Positions 24,807-33,503 of a stretch of 53,464 nucleotides of DNA are shown here, in pieces. Each line of letters starts with the position of its first letter. Position 1 is the stretch's first letter. The position numbers were made by a program, and so were the translations under genes. The notes under the pieces were generated by a model that was not told the origin of the DNA, did not search any database, and was given only the letters and a program-made list of their open reading frames with translations. Source of the DNA: CAWEFA01 sp963808135 (lineage in GTDB: Bacteria; Bacteroidota; Bacteroidia; Bacteroidales; DTGW01); contig CAWEFA010000030.1 in the NCBI GenBank assembly GCA_963808135.1, positions 1-53,464 of the forward strand, read 5' to 3'.

Positions 24807-26810
24807 ATGGCTGAGGATGTTGCTGCATTATCGTTTCTTGAGAAATTGAAAGTTACTTTCATTGGCAAGGCAAAAACCCTTCAGGATAAATCGATATTTC
24901 ATAAGCTTTCGCTAATTGCATTTTTTGCTTGGATTGGCCTTGGCGCCGATGGGATATCATCATCCTGTTACGGCCCGGAAGAAGCGTTCAGAAATTTACA
25001 GGGTCATCCTACATTAGCTATATTTGTTGCATTAGGAACTATTTTTACTATTTTCATTGTTAGTTCCAGCTATAACCAGATAATTAAACTTTTTCCTCAT
25101 GGAGGAGGAGGTTACCTGGTAGGAAGCAAGCTATTATCGCCAACAGTGGGGATGATTTCGGGCTGTGCTTTAATTATCGATTACGTGCTGACTATTACAT
25201 TATCCGTATCGAGCGGGGCAGATGCAATGTTTAGTTTTTTCCCTCCCCAATGGCAGGAATATAAATTGACATTTGCTTTATTTGGCGTTTGCTTACTGAT
25301 TTTATTAAACCTTCGTGGGGTTAAGGAATCCGTTTTATCGCTTACCCCGATATTTATATTTTTTATTGTTACCCATGTTTTTGCAATTTTATATGCAATA
25401 ACAATGCATGCTGGAAGTTTTACTAAAGTCGCAAATGAAACAATGGGAGGGTTTAACTCATCTGTTTCGCAATTGGGCTTATTGGGAACAATATTTCTTA
25501 TCCTTAGGGCATATAGCATGGGTGCAGGGACTTTTACAGGTATTGAGGCAGTAAGCAACGGTATCCCGGTACTTCGCGAACCAAAAGTGGCAACGGCACG
25601 AAAAACCATGACACTTATGGCTTTTTCACTTTCTTTTATGGTGTTGGGCCTCATGATTTCTTATGCATTATATAATACACAGATAAGCTCACATAAAACA
25701 CTCAATGCTGTATTGTTTGAAAAAATTACTTTAAACTGGGGACATTTTTCATCGGGTAGTTTTATATTTTTAACACTTATTTCCGAAGCTGCTTTATTAT
25801 TTGTAGCCGCCCAAACAGGTTTTATCGATGGGCCCCGGATTATGGCAAACATGGCAATAGATCATTGGTTTCCTAAAAAATATGCTGCACTCAGCGATAG
25901 GTTAGTTACATTGAACGGCGTTTTATTAATGGGCATTGCATCCATAATCCTGATGGTAATTTCAAAAGGATCGGTAGCTTTATTGGTCGTTCTTTATAGT
26001 ATTAATGTTTTTATTACATTTTCCATTTCACAGCTTGGAATGGTTAAGCACTGGTGGATGTCGAAAGGTAAATTGGAACACTGGAGGCGGAAATTAATTG
26101 TAAACGGAATTGGTTTTGTATTAACTTCTTTTATTCTTATATCGGTAGTTGTGATAAAATTCGGCGAAGGCGGTTGGATAACTTTATTTATTACGGGCTT
26201 ATTTGTAATCCTTGCTATTTTTATTAAACGTCACTATTTCAAAACAACTATGCGGCTGCAAAAGCTTCGCCTAAAAGCATATTCCGATATGAAAGATGCG
26301 CTTGTAAATATGCCTAATAATGGGATAAACGAAAAAGTTGTTTTCAACCCGAATGAAAAAACTGCAATTATTTTGGTTAGCGGATTTGGTGGGACCGGAT
26401 TATACACATTTTTAAGGATAAACGATAGCTTTAAGGGATTTTTTAAAAATTTCATTTTCATTAGGGTAGGAATAATAAATTCTAAAATATACAGAGGTTC
26501 GGAAGAACTGGAACATTTTAAAAATTCAGTAAAAGATGACGGGGAAAAATATGTAAAAATAGTTAACCAATTCGGCTATTATGGCAAAAGCATATGGACA
26601 ATTGGAACCGATCCGGTTAACGAAGTTTATAGAATTGTAAAAAAGCTAATGCCCAAGCTTTCAAGCGCAACATTTTTTGGAGGTCAATTAATTTTCTCAA
26701 AAACATTTTATCTCTCTAAATTATTGCACAACCACACCATATTTTCCATTCAGAAAAGGTTTTTTAAATTCGGCTTGCCCATAGTTATTTTTCCAATAAA
26801 AATAGATTAG
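24807..26810 (+). CDS. KimA-like APC-superfamily potassium transporter
   Basis: The 667-residue membrane protein has about twelve transmembrane helices (residues 40-470) and a soluble C-terminal domain of about 190 residues. It resembles the K+/H+ symporter KimA (YdaO) of Bacillus rather than classical Kup. Key matches are LGADGISSSCYGPEEAF near the first helix, FPHGGGGYLVGSKLL, LIIDYVLTITLSVSSGADA, LLILLNLRGVKES and GTFTGIEAVSNG. In Firmicutes this family is inhibited by c-di-AMP. Here no c-di-AMP binding motif can be read from sequence. It directly precedes the kdp operon on the same strand (257-bp gap), forming a potassium-uptake region. Confidence 0.82.
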   Translation: MAEDVAALSFLEKLKVTFIGKAKTLQDKSIFHKLSLIAFFAWIGLGADGISSSCYGPEEAFRNLQGHPTLAIFVALGTIFTIFIVSSSYNQIIKLFPHGGGGYLVGSKLLSPTVGMISGCALIIDYVLTITLSVSSGADAMFSFFPPQWQEYKLTFALFGVCLLILLNLRGVKESVLSLTPIFIFFIVTHVFAILYAITMHAGSFTKVANETMGGFNSSVSQLGLLGTIFLILRAYSMGAGTFTGIEAVSNGIPVLREPKVATARKTMTLMAFSLSFMVLGLMISYALYNTQISSHKTLNAVLFEKITLNWGHFSSGSFIFLTLISEAALLFVAAQTGFIDGPRIMANMAIDHWFPKKYAALSDRLVTLNGVLLMGIASIILMVISKGSVALLVVLYSINVFITFSISQLGMVKHWWMSKGKLEHWRRKLIVNGIGFVLTSFILISVVVIKFGEGGWITLFITGLFVILAIFIKRHYFKTTMRLQKLRLKAYSDMKDALVNMPNNGINEKVVFNPNEKTAIILVSGFGGTGLYTFLRINDSFKGFFKNFIFIRVGIINSKIYRGSEELEHFKNSVKDDGEKYVKIVNQFGYYGKSIWTIGTDPVNEVYRIVKKLMPKLSSATFFGGQLIFSKTFYLSKLLHNHTIFSIQKRFFKFGLPIVIFPIKID

Positions 26811-26951
26811 GGCTTTTAAATTTAGCATAGCTCCTGTAAGCAAGCAACATTATAAATCCGGGATTATTCATTCAATTTCCGGTTCCGAAATTTTTATAAA
26901 ATCTTTATCATTAACCCTTCGTTATTTATAAAGTCCTTATACTTTCCAATC

Positions 26952-26959
26952 TAATTTTG
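26952..26959 (+). promoter_or_regulatory. Candidate kdp promoter (-7 TAATTTTG)
   Basis: TAATTTTG matches TAnnTTTG exactly and lies 20 bp upstream of the conserved leader element. Transcription from here would begin near 26966, and the leader (26979-27067) would be nearly the whole 5' untranslated region of the kdp mRNA. No good -33 element is visible. The rest of the 26811-26951 gap is unremarkable. Confidence 0.45.
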
Positions 26960-26978
26960 TATCGTTAAAAAACAAGTT

Positions 26979-27073
26979 ATGAAACACCCATGATTCTGTT
27001 GTTCGCAAAAACGAATGAAGATAATGTGGGTGTTCCATACGACCATAAAAAATAAAATTATCTACGTATGAAA
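26979..27073 (+). ncRNA. Structured 5' leader of kdpF, second copy of a repeated element
   Basis: The region matches 13441-13534 at about 93% and ends on the kdpF start codon (27068). Visible complementarities: outer stem AACACCCA 26983-26990 with TGGGTGTT 27027-27034; inner hairpin TTCG 27002-27005 with CGAA 27012-27015; CATACG 27036-27041 with CGTATG 27065-27070, which covers the start codon; and GATAAT 27020-27025 with ATTATC 27057-27062, which would cross the others as a pseudoknot. Pairing over the ATG offers a direct way to block translation. It does not match the ydaO (c-di-AMP) riboswitch consensus. It is a candidate cis-regulatory RNA for potassium uptake. The repeat is certain and the regulatory role inferred. 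Confidence 0.6.
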
Positions 27074-27223
27074 ACAAAATTATTAATGTTAGTTGTTGTT
27101 CCACTATCCCATAGTGGCCAAACCGAAATGAGCAATGCCAATTGGTATGTTATTGGAGCAATTATTGCTTTTTTAATTATGGGCTACCTTGTTTATTCTT
27201 TGTTGAAACCTGAAAAATTTTAA
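27068..27223 (+). CDS. kdpF: KdpF-like small subunit of the Kdp potassium ATPase
   Basis: The 51-residue single-span membrane protein reads MKTKLLMLVVVPLSHSGQT, then the helix YVIGAIIAFLIMGYLVYSLL and the typical KdpF ending LLKPEKF. KdpF stabilises the KdpFABC complex in lipids. The N-terminus is longer than in the roughly 29-residue E. coli protein; an internal Met (EMSNANWYVIG) at 27128 could be the true start, which would place the whole leader farther upstream of translation. It is first in the operon, and the next ORF begins three bases after its stop. Confidence 0.85.
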   Translation: MKTKLLMLVVVPLSHSGQTEMSNANWYVIGAIIAFLIMGYLVYSLLKPEKF

Positions 27224-27226
27224 ATT

Positions 27227-27343
27227 ATGGTCTATGCTTATCTCAAATTAATAATTGGTGTAGCATTAGTATTCTTTTTCGGTTATTTAATATCGCTTGC
27301 AATAAAAAAATTCTTTCACACTGATTTAAAAATAAAAAAATGA
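27227..27343 (+). CDS. Small membrane ORF between kdpF and kdpA, unknown
   Basis: The 38-codon ORF starts MVYAYLKLIIGVALVFFFG and ends in a basic tail (IKKFFHTDLKIKK). It has one predicted helix (about 5-26) with the cytoplasmic side at the Lys-rich C-terminus. It begins three bases after kdpF, and its TGA overlaps the kdpA ATG (ATGA), which indicates translational coupling. I know of no named Kdp subunit at this position. It may be an accessory subunit, a second KdpF-like helix, or only a coupling peptide. Confidence 0.6.
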   Translation: MVYAYLKLIIGVALVFFFGYLISLAIKKFFHTDLKIKK

Positions 27344-29025
27344 ATGACATTGCCCAAATAACGCTTTATGTTTTAACACTGGTAGCCCTGACACCTGTTT
27401 TAGGAAGGTTTATGGCAAAGGTTTTCATGAATGAAAATCATTTTATGAAACCTGCTTTAGGCTGGCTGGAAAAGCTTGTTTACCGTTTTTGCAGTATTGA
27501 TAGCAATGAAGAAATGAATTGGAAAACTTATACTTGTGGCCTGTTAATTTTTAATTTTCTTGGCCTGTTGGTTGTGTTCCTGTTACAATTTCTGCAAATT
27601 TATTTGCCGCTTAACCCGCAGCATTTGCCAAATGTATCATGGCATTTATCGTTTAACACCGCCGTTAGCTTTATTACAAATACCAATTGGCAATCGTATT
27701 CGGGCGAAACAACATTAAGCTATCTTGTTCAAATGGTTGGGCTAACTGTCCAGAATTTTGTTAGCGCTGCAACAGGAATAGCCGTATTGATAGCGTTAAT
27801 GAGAGGGTTGACACGCAAAACAACCGAAAATTTAGGCAGTTTCTGGGTCGACTTAACCCGATCAACCCTTTATGTTTTATTGCCTTTATCAATATTATTT
27901 TCTTTGATTCTTGTATCGCAAGGTGTAATACAGAATTTCAAACCGTATGAAACTGTCCATACATTGCAAAAAACCGCCCAGGTTATTCCTTTAGGGCCGG
28001 CTGCTTCGCAGATTGCAATTAAACAGTTGGGCACAAATGGCGGGGGCTTTTTTAATGCAAACAGTGCACATCCTTTTGAAAACCCTTCGCCTTTTACTAA
28101 TTTTTTAGAAATGCTGGCTATACTGCTTATCCCGGCAGCATTGACATTTACTTATGGAAGGTTTGCAGGTTCAAACCGGCAGGGATGGACAATTTTTATA
28201 ACCATGTTTATATTATTTGCAGCAGGGCTTGTGTTTTCATTGTATTCAGAATATAGCCACAACAATGTGCTTAATGTTTCAGGAAACATGGAAGGAAAGG
28301 AAACACGTTTTGGCGTTGCGAACAGCGTTTTATGGTCGGTTGCTACTACCGATGCCTCTAATGGTTCTGTAAATGCAATGCACGATAGCTTGTCGCCACT
28401 TTCAGGACTAATAAGTATGTTTAACCTGATGCTTGGCGAAATAATTTTCGGAGGCGTAGGATCGGGAATGTATGGAATGGTCGTATTCATTATTATTACG
28501 GTATTTATTGCAGGTTTAATGGTAGGTCGAACGCCGGAATATTTGGGTAAAAAAATAGAAGCCTTTGAAATAAAGATGGCAATTTTTGCCATGCTGGCCC
28601 CAAACATTGTAATTAAGCTGTTTTCAGCATGGGCATGTTCTGTTCCATCGGGTCTGGCAGGCTTAAACAATTCCGGGCCGCACGGCCTTTCGGAAATAGT
28701 GTACACTTTTGCCTCGGCTGCCGGAAACAATGGAAGCGCTTTTGCCGGGCTTAATGCAAATACGGTTTTTTATAACCTGCTAATCGGGTTCGGTATGCTT
28801 ATCGGGCGTTTTGGAATTATTTTACCTGTTATGGCAATAGCCGGAAGCATGGGGCTTAAAAAAATTACACCTGTTTCATCGGGCACATTCCGTACAGATA
28901 ATTGGTTGTTTATTTCACTATTAATAGGTGTAATATTAATTATCGGGGGGTTAACTTTTTTCCCGCCGCTTGCTTTAGGCCCAATTGTAGAGCATTATTT
29001 GATGAACTTAGGTATTACTTTTTAA
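27340..29025 (+). CDS. kdpA: Potassium-transporting ATPase subunit A
   Basis: KdpA is the potassium-channel-like subunit of the high-affinity KdpFABC pump in the inner membrane. At 561 residues with about ten helices it is complete. Selectivity-filter regions of the superfamily of K+ transporters are recognisable: TNTNWQSYSGE, QLGTNGGGFFNANSAHPFENP, VATTDASNGSVNAMHDSLSP and ASAAGNNGSAFAGLN. The start ATG overlaps the stop of the upstream small ORF. kdpB follows after 12 bp. Confidence 0.97.
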   Translation: MNDIAQITLYVLTLVALTPVLGRFMAKVFMNENHFMKPALGWLEKLVYRFCSIDSNEEMNWKTYTCGLLIFNFLGLLVVFLLQFLQIYLPLNPQHLPNVSWHLSFNTAVSFITNTNWQSYSGETTLSYLVQMVGLTVQNFVSAATGIAVLIALMRGLTRKTTENLGSFWVDLTRSTLYVLLPLSILFSLILVSQGVIQNFKPYETVHTLQKTAQVIPLGPAASQIAIKQLGTNGGGFFNANSAHPFENPSPFTNFLEMLAILLIPAALTFTYGRFAGSNRQGWTIFITMFILFAAGLVFSLYSEYSHNNVLNVSGNMEGKETRFGVANSVLWSVATTDASNGSVNAMHDSLSPLSGLISMFNLMLGEIIFGGVGSGMYGMVVFIIITVFIAGLMVGRTPEYLGKKIEAFEIKMAIFAMLAPNIVIKLFSAWACSVPSGLAGLNNSGPHGLSEIVYTFASAAGNNGSAFAGLNANTVFYNLLIGFGMLIGRFGIILPVMAIAGSMGLKKITPVSSGTFRTDNWLFISLLIGVILIIGGLTFFPPLALGPIVEHYLMNLGITF

Positions 29026-29037
29026 TTAATTAGAATT

Positions 29038-31125
29038 ATGGCAACAAAAGATAAACATACTAAGATACCTCTCTTTACTAAGGAAATCTTAATACAGGCA
29101 ACAAGAGATTCGTTTGTTAAGCTCAACCCGGTAACATTAATTAAAAACCCGGTAATATTTATTGTTGGTATTGGCGCTTTATTAACAACAATTGTTGTAT
29201 TTATTGATATCAAATCGGGCCATTTTTCTTCGTTCAATTTCCAGATAGCAATTTGGCTTTGGTTTACAGTTTTATTTGCAAATTTTGCCGAAGCTGTTGC
29301 CGAAGGCAGGGGCAAAGCCCAGGCAGAAAGCCTCAGGAAAAGCCGGACACAAACAAAGGCTCGCAGGTTAATTAATAAAAAAGAAGAAATTGTTTGGGCA
29401 ACTGACCTTAGAAGAGGGGATGTTGTTATATGCGATGCAGGAGAAATAATACCAGCCGACGGCGAAGTTATTGAAGGGATAGCAAGCGTTGATGAATCGG
29501 CTATTACAGGTGAATCGGCGCCGGTTATCCGTGAAAGCGGCGGCGACCGCAGCGCTGTAACCGGAGGTACAAAAGTTATCAGCGACAGGATAGTTATTCG
29601 CATTACATCGGAGCCCGGCAATACTTTTTTAGACCGTATGATTGCACTTGTTGAAGGGGCTATAAGGCAAAAAACCCCGAATGAAATAGCATTGGTCATT
29701 CTTTTATCAGGATTAACAATCATTTTCTTATTGGTGGTTGTTGCTTTACCGGCTTATTTTGGTTATAGTCTCACAGCTTCAGGGTTACCTTCAAACCATA
29801 ACCTTACACTGCCGGTATTAATATCCCTGCTGGTTTGTCTTATACCAACTACAATCGGGGGATTGTTAAGTGCAATCGGGATAAGTGGGATGGACAGGTT
29901 GCTCAGAAAAAATGTAATTGCCACCAGTGGAAAGGCAATTGAAGCAGCCGGTGACGTTGATGTTCTTCTTCTCGATAAAACGGGGACTATAACATTGGGA
30001 AACAGGATGGCTACAGAGTTTATTATTGTCGATGGTATTTCACCCGATGAATTAGCGAGTGCAGCCCAGCTTTCGTCTCTTGCCGATGAAACGCCTGAAG
30101 GCCGTTCTATTGTGATTTTGGCAAAGGAACAATACAATTTGCGGGGTAGGGAAATAAACCCGAACAACAACAGGTTTATTCCATTCAGCGCACAGACGCG
30201 AATGAGCGGGGTTGATATTAAGCTGCCTTCAGGTCAGACAAGGATGATCCGTAAAGGCTCTGCCGATGCTATTCGAAAATTTATTGAAGATAATAACGGA
30301 TTTTTTCCTAAAAAGGTCGAAGAAGTTGTCGACGATTTGTCAAAGAAAGGTGCAACACCTTTAGTTGTAGCTGAAAATGACCGTGTGCTGGGCGTTATAC
30401 ATTTGAAAGACATAGTTAAAGGCGGTATAAAAAGCCGGTTTGCACAACTGCGCAAAATGGGCATCCGCACCATTATGATTACCGGTGACAACCCATTGAC
30501 AGCATCAGCCATTGCAGCCGAAGCAGGAGTAGATGATTTTCTTCCACAGGCCAAACCGGAAGATAAGCTTTATCGTATCCGGCAGGAACAAGCCAACGGT
30601 CACCTTGTTGGAATGATTGGCGATGGCACCAACGATGCCCCGGCTTTGGCTCAGGCCGATGTTGGTTTGGCCATGAATACCGGCACACAGGCTGCCCGTG
30701 AAGCAGGTAACATGGTTGATTTGGACAGTAACCCCACAAAACTCATTGAGGTGGTTGAAACAGGCAAACAATTGCTTATGACCAGGGGCGCTTTAACTAC
30801 ATTCAGCATTGCAAATGATGTGGCCAAATATTTTGCAATAATCCCTGCAATAGCAACTTCTTTATATATTACTTCTAAAGGTATTGCCCCTTTAAGCGCG
30901 CTTAATATTATGAAACTGGCCTCGCCTGAAAGCGCAATTTTAAGCGCCGTAATATTTAATGCTTTAATAATTATTGCACTTATACCTTTGGCCTTAAAAG
31001 GAGTGAAATATCGCCCGATTTCCGCTAACAGGGTTTTGGCATTAAATATTTTAGTTTATGGAATTGGGGGTATTATTATTCCATTTATTGGAATAAAATT
31101 GATTGACTTATTAATTAATTTATAA
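29038..31125 (+). CDS. kdpB: Potassium-transporting ATPase subunit B (P-type ATPase)
   Basis: This 695-residue P-type ATPase hydrolyses ATP to drive KdpA. The phosphorylated aspartate is Asp313 in DKTGT. The actuator motif TGES is at 157-160, and the hinge GDGTNDAPAL and the ANDVAKYFAIIPA membrane motif are present. Ser160 in TGES corresponds to the serine whose phosphorylation inhibits the E. coli enzyme. It lies in the operon between kdpA and kdpC, with 35 bp to kdpC. Confidence 0.97.
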   Translation: MATKDKHTKIPLFTKEILIQATRDSFVKLNPVTLIKNPVIFIVGIGALLTTIVVFIDIKSGHFSSFNFQIAIWLWFTVLFANFAEAVAEGRGKAQAESLRKSRTQTKARRLINKKEEIVWATDLRRGDVVICDAGEIIPADGEVIEGIASVDESAITGESAPVIRESGGDRSAVTGGTKVISDRIVIRITSEPGNTFLDRMIALVEGAIRQKTPNEIALVILLSGLTIIFLLVVVALPAYFGYSLTASGLPSNHNLTLPVLISLLVCLIPTTIGGLLSAIGISGMDRLLRKNVIATSGKAIEAAGDVDVLLLDKTGTITLGNRMATEFIIVDGISPDELASAAQLSSLADETPEGRSIVILAKEQYNLRGREINPNNNRFIPFSAQTRMSGVDIKLPSGQTRMIRKGSADAIRKFIEDNNGFFPKKVEEVVDDLSKKGATPLVVAENDRVLGVIHLKDIVKGGIKSRFAQLRKMGIRTIMITGDNPLTASAIAAEAGVDDFLPQAKPEDKLYRIRQEQANGHLVGMIGDGTNDAPALAQADVGLAMNTGTQAAREAGNMVDLDSNPTKLIEVVETGKQLLMTRGALTTFSIANDVAKYFAIIPAIATSLYITSKGIAPLSALNIMKLASPESAILSAVIFNALIIIALIPLALKGVKYRPISANRVLALNILVYGIGGIIIPFIGIKLIDLLINL

Positions 31126-31160
31126 TTACAAAGGTTCCATCTTTTTTAAAGGATTAGAAA

Positions 31161-31751
31161 ATGAAAACAATTGCAGTAACTCTAAAAATGTTTTTAATAT
31201 TGACAATTATAACAGGAATTATTTATCCTGTAGTAATAACAGTTTTTGCACAAATTGCTTTTCCTTCTAAAGCAAATGGAAGCTTAATAAAAAAGAACGG
31301 CATTTTTATCGGTTCTGAATTAATAGGACAGAAGTTCGACAGCGCCATATATTTTTGCTCAAGGCCTTCGGCTATTGATTACAATCCCTTACCTTCCGGG
31401 GGTTCAAACTATGGGCCTACAAGTAAAATCCTGAAAAAACAGGTGGAAGACAGAAAGAGCGCCTTTCTTTCTAAAAACATGCTAAAGGATTCAACAAATA
31501 TCCCAATAGAAATGCTATTTGCATCGGCCAGCGGCCTTGATCCGCATATATCCCCGCAGGCTGCTTTATTGCAGGTGGGCAGAATTGCCGAAGCCCGACA
31601 TTTAACTAAAGACGAAATTCAAAAAGCAGTCCAACTCATTTATGATTTAACAGAACCTCCCCAATTCGGGTTGTTCGGAGAAACCCGCATAAATGTGTTA
31701 AAGCTTAATATTGCCCTGGATAATTTAAAGAAAAACCGAGAAGAGCAATGA
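31161..31751 (+). CDS. kdpC: Potassium-transporting ATPase subunit C
   Basis: KdpC is the periplasm-facing chaperone-like subunit of KdpFABC, with one N-terminal helix (about 8-30). Conserved blocks include SRPSAIDYNPLPSGGSNYGPTSK and ASGLDPHISPQAALLQVGRIAEAR. Its 196 residues are normal. It is the last gene of the operon. The kdpDE two-component genes that usually follow or precede are absent from the window, and the next gene is on the other strand 21 bp away. Confidence 0.96.
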   Translation: MKTIAVTLKMFLILTIITGIIYPVVITVFAQIAFPSKANGSLIKKNGIFIGSELIGQKFDSAIYFCSRPSAIDYNPLPSGGSNYGPTSKILKKQVEDRKSAFLSKNMLKDSTNIPIEMLFASASGLDPHISPQAALLQVGRIAEARHLTKDEIQKAVQLIYDLTEPPQFGLFGETRINVLKLNIALDNLKKNREEQ

Positions 31752-31772
31752 ATCAATAGCTTTTTAGTTCAA

Positions 31773-32483
31773 TTAATTCCCTTTTTCAATTACAAAATTA
31801 TCAAATAATATTTCATCGGTAATACCGGTATTTTTACCATTAATGCCTACGTATGTCCCTGTAAGCGATGAAGTATCGGTAACTTGTATTGAATCCTTTG
31901 TTCCTCCCATTGCACTTATATCTTCAATATATGCAGTCAGGTTTTTATTGTTATCAACGAGCTGCAATTTGTATGTATGAGTGTTTTGAAAAGTTATTGA
32001 TTTTTTAATAAGTGTATCTATTGGGCCTGATTGTGCATTTGAAGGTTGTATATACTTACATATTGCAATTCCTCTTGAATTAAGGAAAGCGCCATAAAAT
32101 TCAATAGGTAGCGATGACGATGGTTTCTGGTTCTTAATTGAAACTCCAAAACTCGGGCTGCCAATCATTACATTGCAATTAATGCTTACCCTTATAATAT
32201 TCCCAGTTACAGATGTGGTTGTATCATAAATAGCCCAGTAACCAGAGCCTTCAAACATGAGTTGATCACTTGAAATACTTGCTGCGCCATTTCCGTTTTC
32301 TACCTGTACTATATATTTATTGCCTATAGGTCCGTCATCTCTTTGAAAGTTATCGGCAAAAACTGTATCCCATTTGGTTGCGGTATTCTGTCCAACTGAA
32401 TTATTATCTTTCTTACATTGAGTAGAAAAAAATACCAATAATGATGTAATAATTACATTAACAATAAAAATTTGCTTTTTCAT
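31773..32483 (-). CDS. Surface-type lipoprotein with a lectin-like beta-sandwich
   Basis: The 236-residue protein has a lipoprotein-like signal peptide ending STQC, with CKKDNN after the cysteine. A Lys/Asp-rich start of this kind resembles the Bacteroidota surface-export signal. The body is beta-rich (WDTVFADNFQRDDGPIGNKY, TYKLQLVDNNKNLTAYIEDI, ILFDNFVIEKGN) and looks like a concanavalin-type or LamG-like sandwich that could bind glycans. No catalytic residues are evident. It is encoded downstream of the glycosyltransferase gene on the same strand (51-bp gap). Confidence 0.65.
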   Translation of the reverse strand: MKKQIFIVNVIITSLLVFFSTQCKKDNNSVGQNTATKWDTVFADNFQRDDGPIGNKYIVQVENGNGAASISSDQLMFEGSGYWAIYDTTTSVTGNIIRVSINCNVMIGSPSFGVSIKNQKPSSSLPIEFYGAFLNSRGIAICKYIQPSNAQSGPIDTLIKKSITFQNTHTYKLQLVDNNKNLTAYIEDISAMGGTKDSIQVTDTSSLTGTYVGINGKNTGITDEILFDNFVIEKGN

Positions 32484-32534
32484 AAAATTATCTCCTTTAA
32501 TTTAGTTATTAAAAATTACTATATATTTTGTTTG

Positions 32535-33419
32535 TTACCAACGGCTGATAATCCGTTTTATTTTATTTATCAGTATTGTTTTTTTATCTAATTTAGGTAT
32601 TAAAATATTCCCGGCAAAGGTTTTTCCTATTTTTAAATATTTCCCGGTAAATGTTTTTGAAGTAATACCCCATTTCAACAGAAAAGTTTTTCTTCCGTTA
32701 TTTCTTTTAATCCGTTTGGTCGATTTAGAGCCAAAGTGGTAAACCAAACTATTTCCTTTGCCTTTAAAAAAGCGTACCCCTGCTTCAAAAAGTTTTCTTG
32801 AAAAATCCGGATCCGAATACATTCCGGGACTAAACTCAATGCTCAATCCGCCTACCAAATCCCATAAATCAATATGTACTACACTGGGAGGCCACGTGCT
32901 CCCATTCCAATCATTAACAATTAAACGGGGATATTCCTTTAATAACAATTCCTCCTTAAAAGTTTGAATATCCTTCCCATAGTTTTTGACAATTACACAG
33001 GCATTACCCGTATCTTCCGGTTCAATCATTGTACACGACAGCATAAAATTTTTATTTCCTATGGTTTCAATCTCTTTAAATAATTCCAAATCCCAATTCG
33101 GAAGCATGTACATATCGTCGTTTGCATATACTAAATACTCAGATTTTATAAGCGATCGGGCAATATTTAAGCCGTAACAAATACCTATGTTGTGTTTTGA
33201 AAATATGTAGTCTATTTCATTTTGAGTTTCCAGCCATTCAGCCGTCCCATCCGCACCTTCGTTTACGATTACAATAATTTGTGCTTTATAATATGAGTTT
33301 TTTAGTATGCTGTTTATACAAACTTTCAAATAACCTATATTGTTCCAGGTAGGGATCAATACGCTGAATTTATAACTGGTTTGGTTCGTTTTCCGGTATT
33401 TAATTATATCGTCGATCAT
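32535..33419 (-). CDS. Family 2 glycosyltransferase
   Basis: This 294-residue GT-A-fold glycosyltransferase transfers a nucleotide-activated sugar to an unknown acceptor. FSVLIPTWNNIGYLKVCINSIL is the N-terminal nucleotide-binding strand, VIVNEGADGTAEWL follows, and YANDDMYMLPNWD contains the metal-binding DxD. DPDFSRKLFEAGVRFF carries the conserved ED/acceptor region. There is no transmembrane segment. No polysaccharide locus surrounds it. Upstream lie a minus-strand terminator (33458-33494) and the 21-bp palindrome array, so it probably has its own promoter between about 33420 and 33458. Confidence 0.88.
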   Translation of the reverse strand: MIDDIIKYRKTNQTSYKFSVLIPTWNNIGYLKVCINSILKNSYYKAQIIVIVNEGADGTAEWLETQNEIDYIFSKHNIGICYGLNIARSLIKSEYLVYANDDMYMLPNWDLELFKEIETIGNKNFMLSCTMIEPEDTGNACVIVKNYGKDIQTFKEELLLKEYPRLIVNDWNGSTWPPSVVHIDLWDLVGGLSIEFSPGMYSDPDFSRKLFEAGVRFFKGKGNSLVYHFGSKSTKRIKRNNGRKTFLLKWGITSKTFTGKYLKIGKTFAGNILIPKLDKKTILINKIKRIISRW

Positions 33420-33457
33420 ATTTTAAGCTGTTTGTAACGAAAGTATGTGCAAAAGTT

Positions 33458-33494
33458 AAAAAAAGACTTCAATTTCTATCGAAAATAGTGAAGT
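33458..33494 (-). terminator. Minus-strand terminator-like hairpin before the glycosyltransferase gene
   Basis: Read on the minus strand, ACTTCA (33494-33489) pairs with TGAAGT (33471-33466), with an inner CTAT/ATAG extension, and a T-tract follows at 33464-33458. It would stop transcripts arriving from the palindrome array before the glycosyltransferase start. Confidence 0.6.
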
Positions 33495-33503
33495 TTTTGC
33501 AGG

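Noticed and set aside
26979..27073. Known ydaO-type c-di-AMP riboswitch or another known leader
   Set aside because: Sequence and stem layout do not match the ydaO consensus or any other riboswitch class I know, so it is reported as a new candidate element.
29022..30771. Several minus-strand frames opposite kdpB, and similar shadows opposite other genes
   Set aside because: They overlap strongly conserved genes in antisense and show no domain or start signal.
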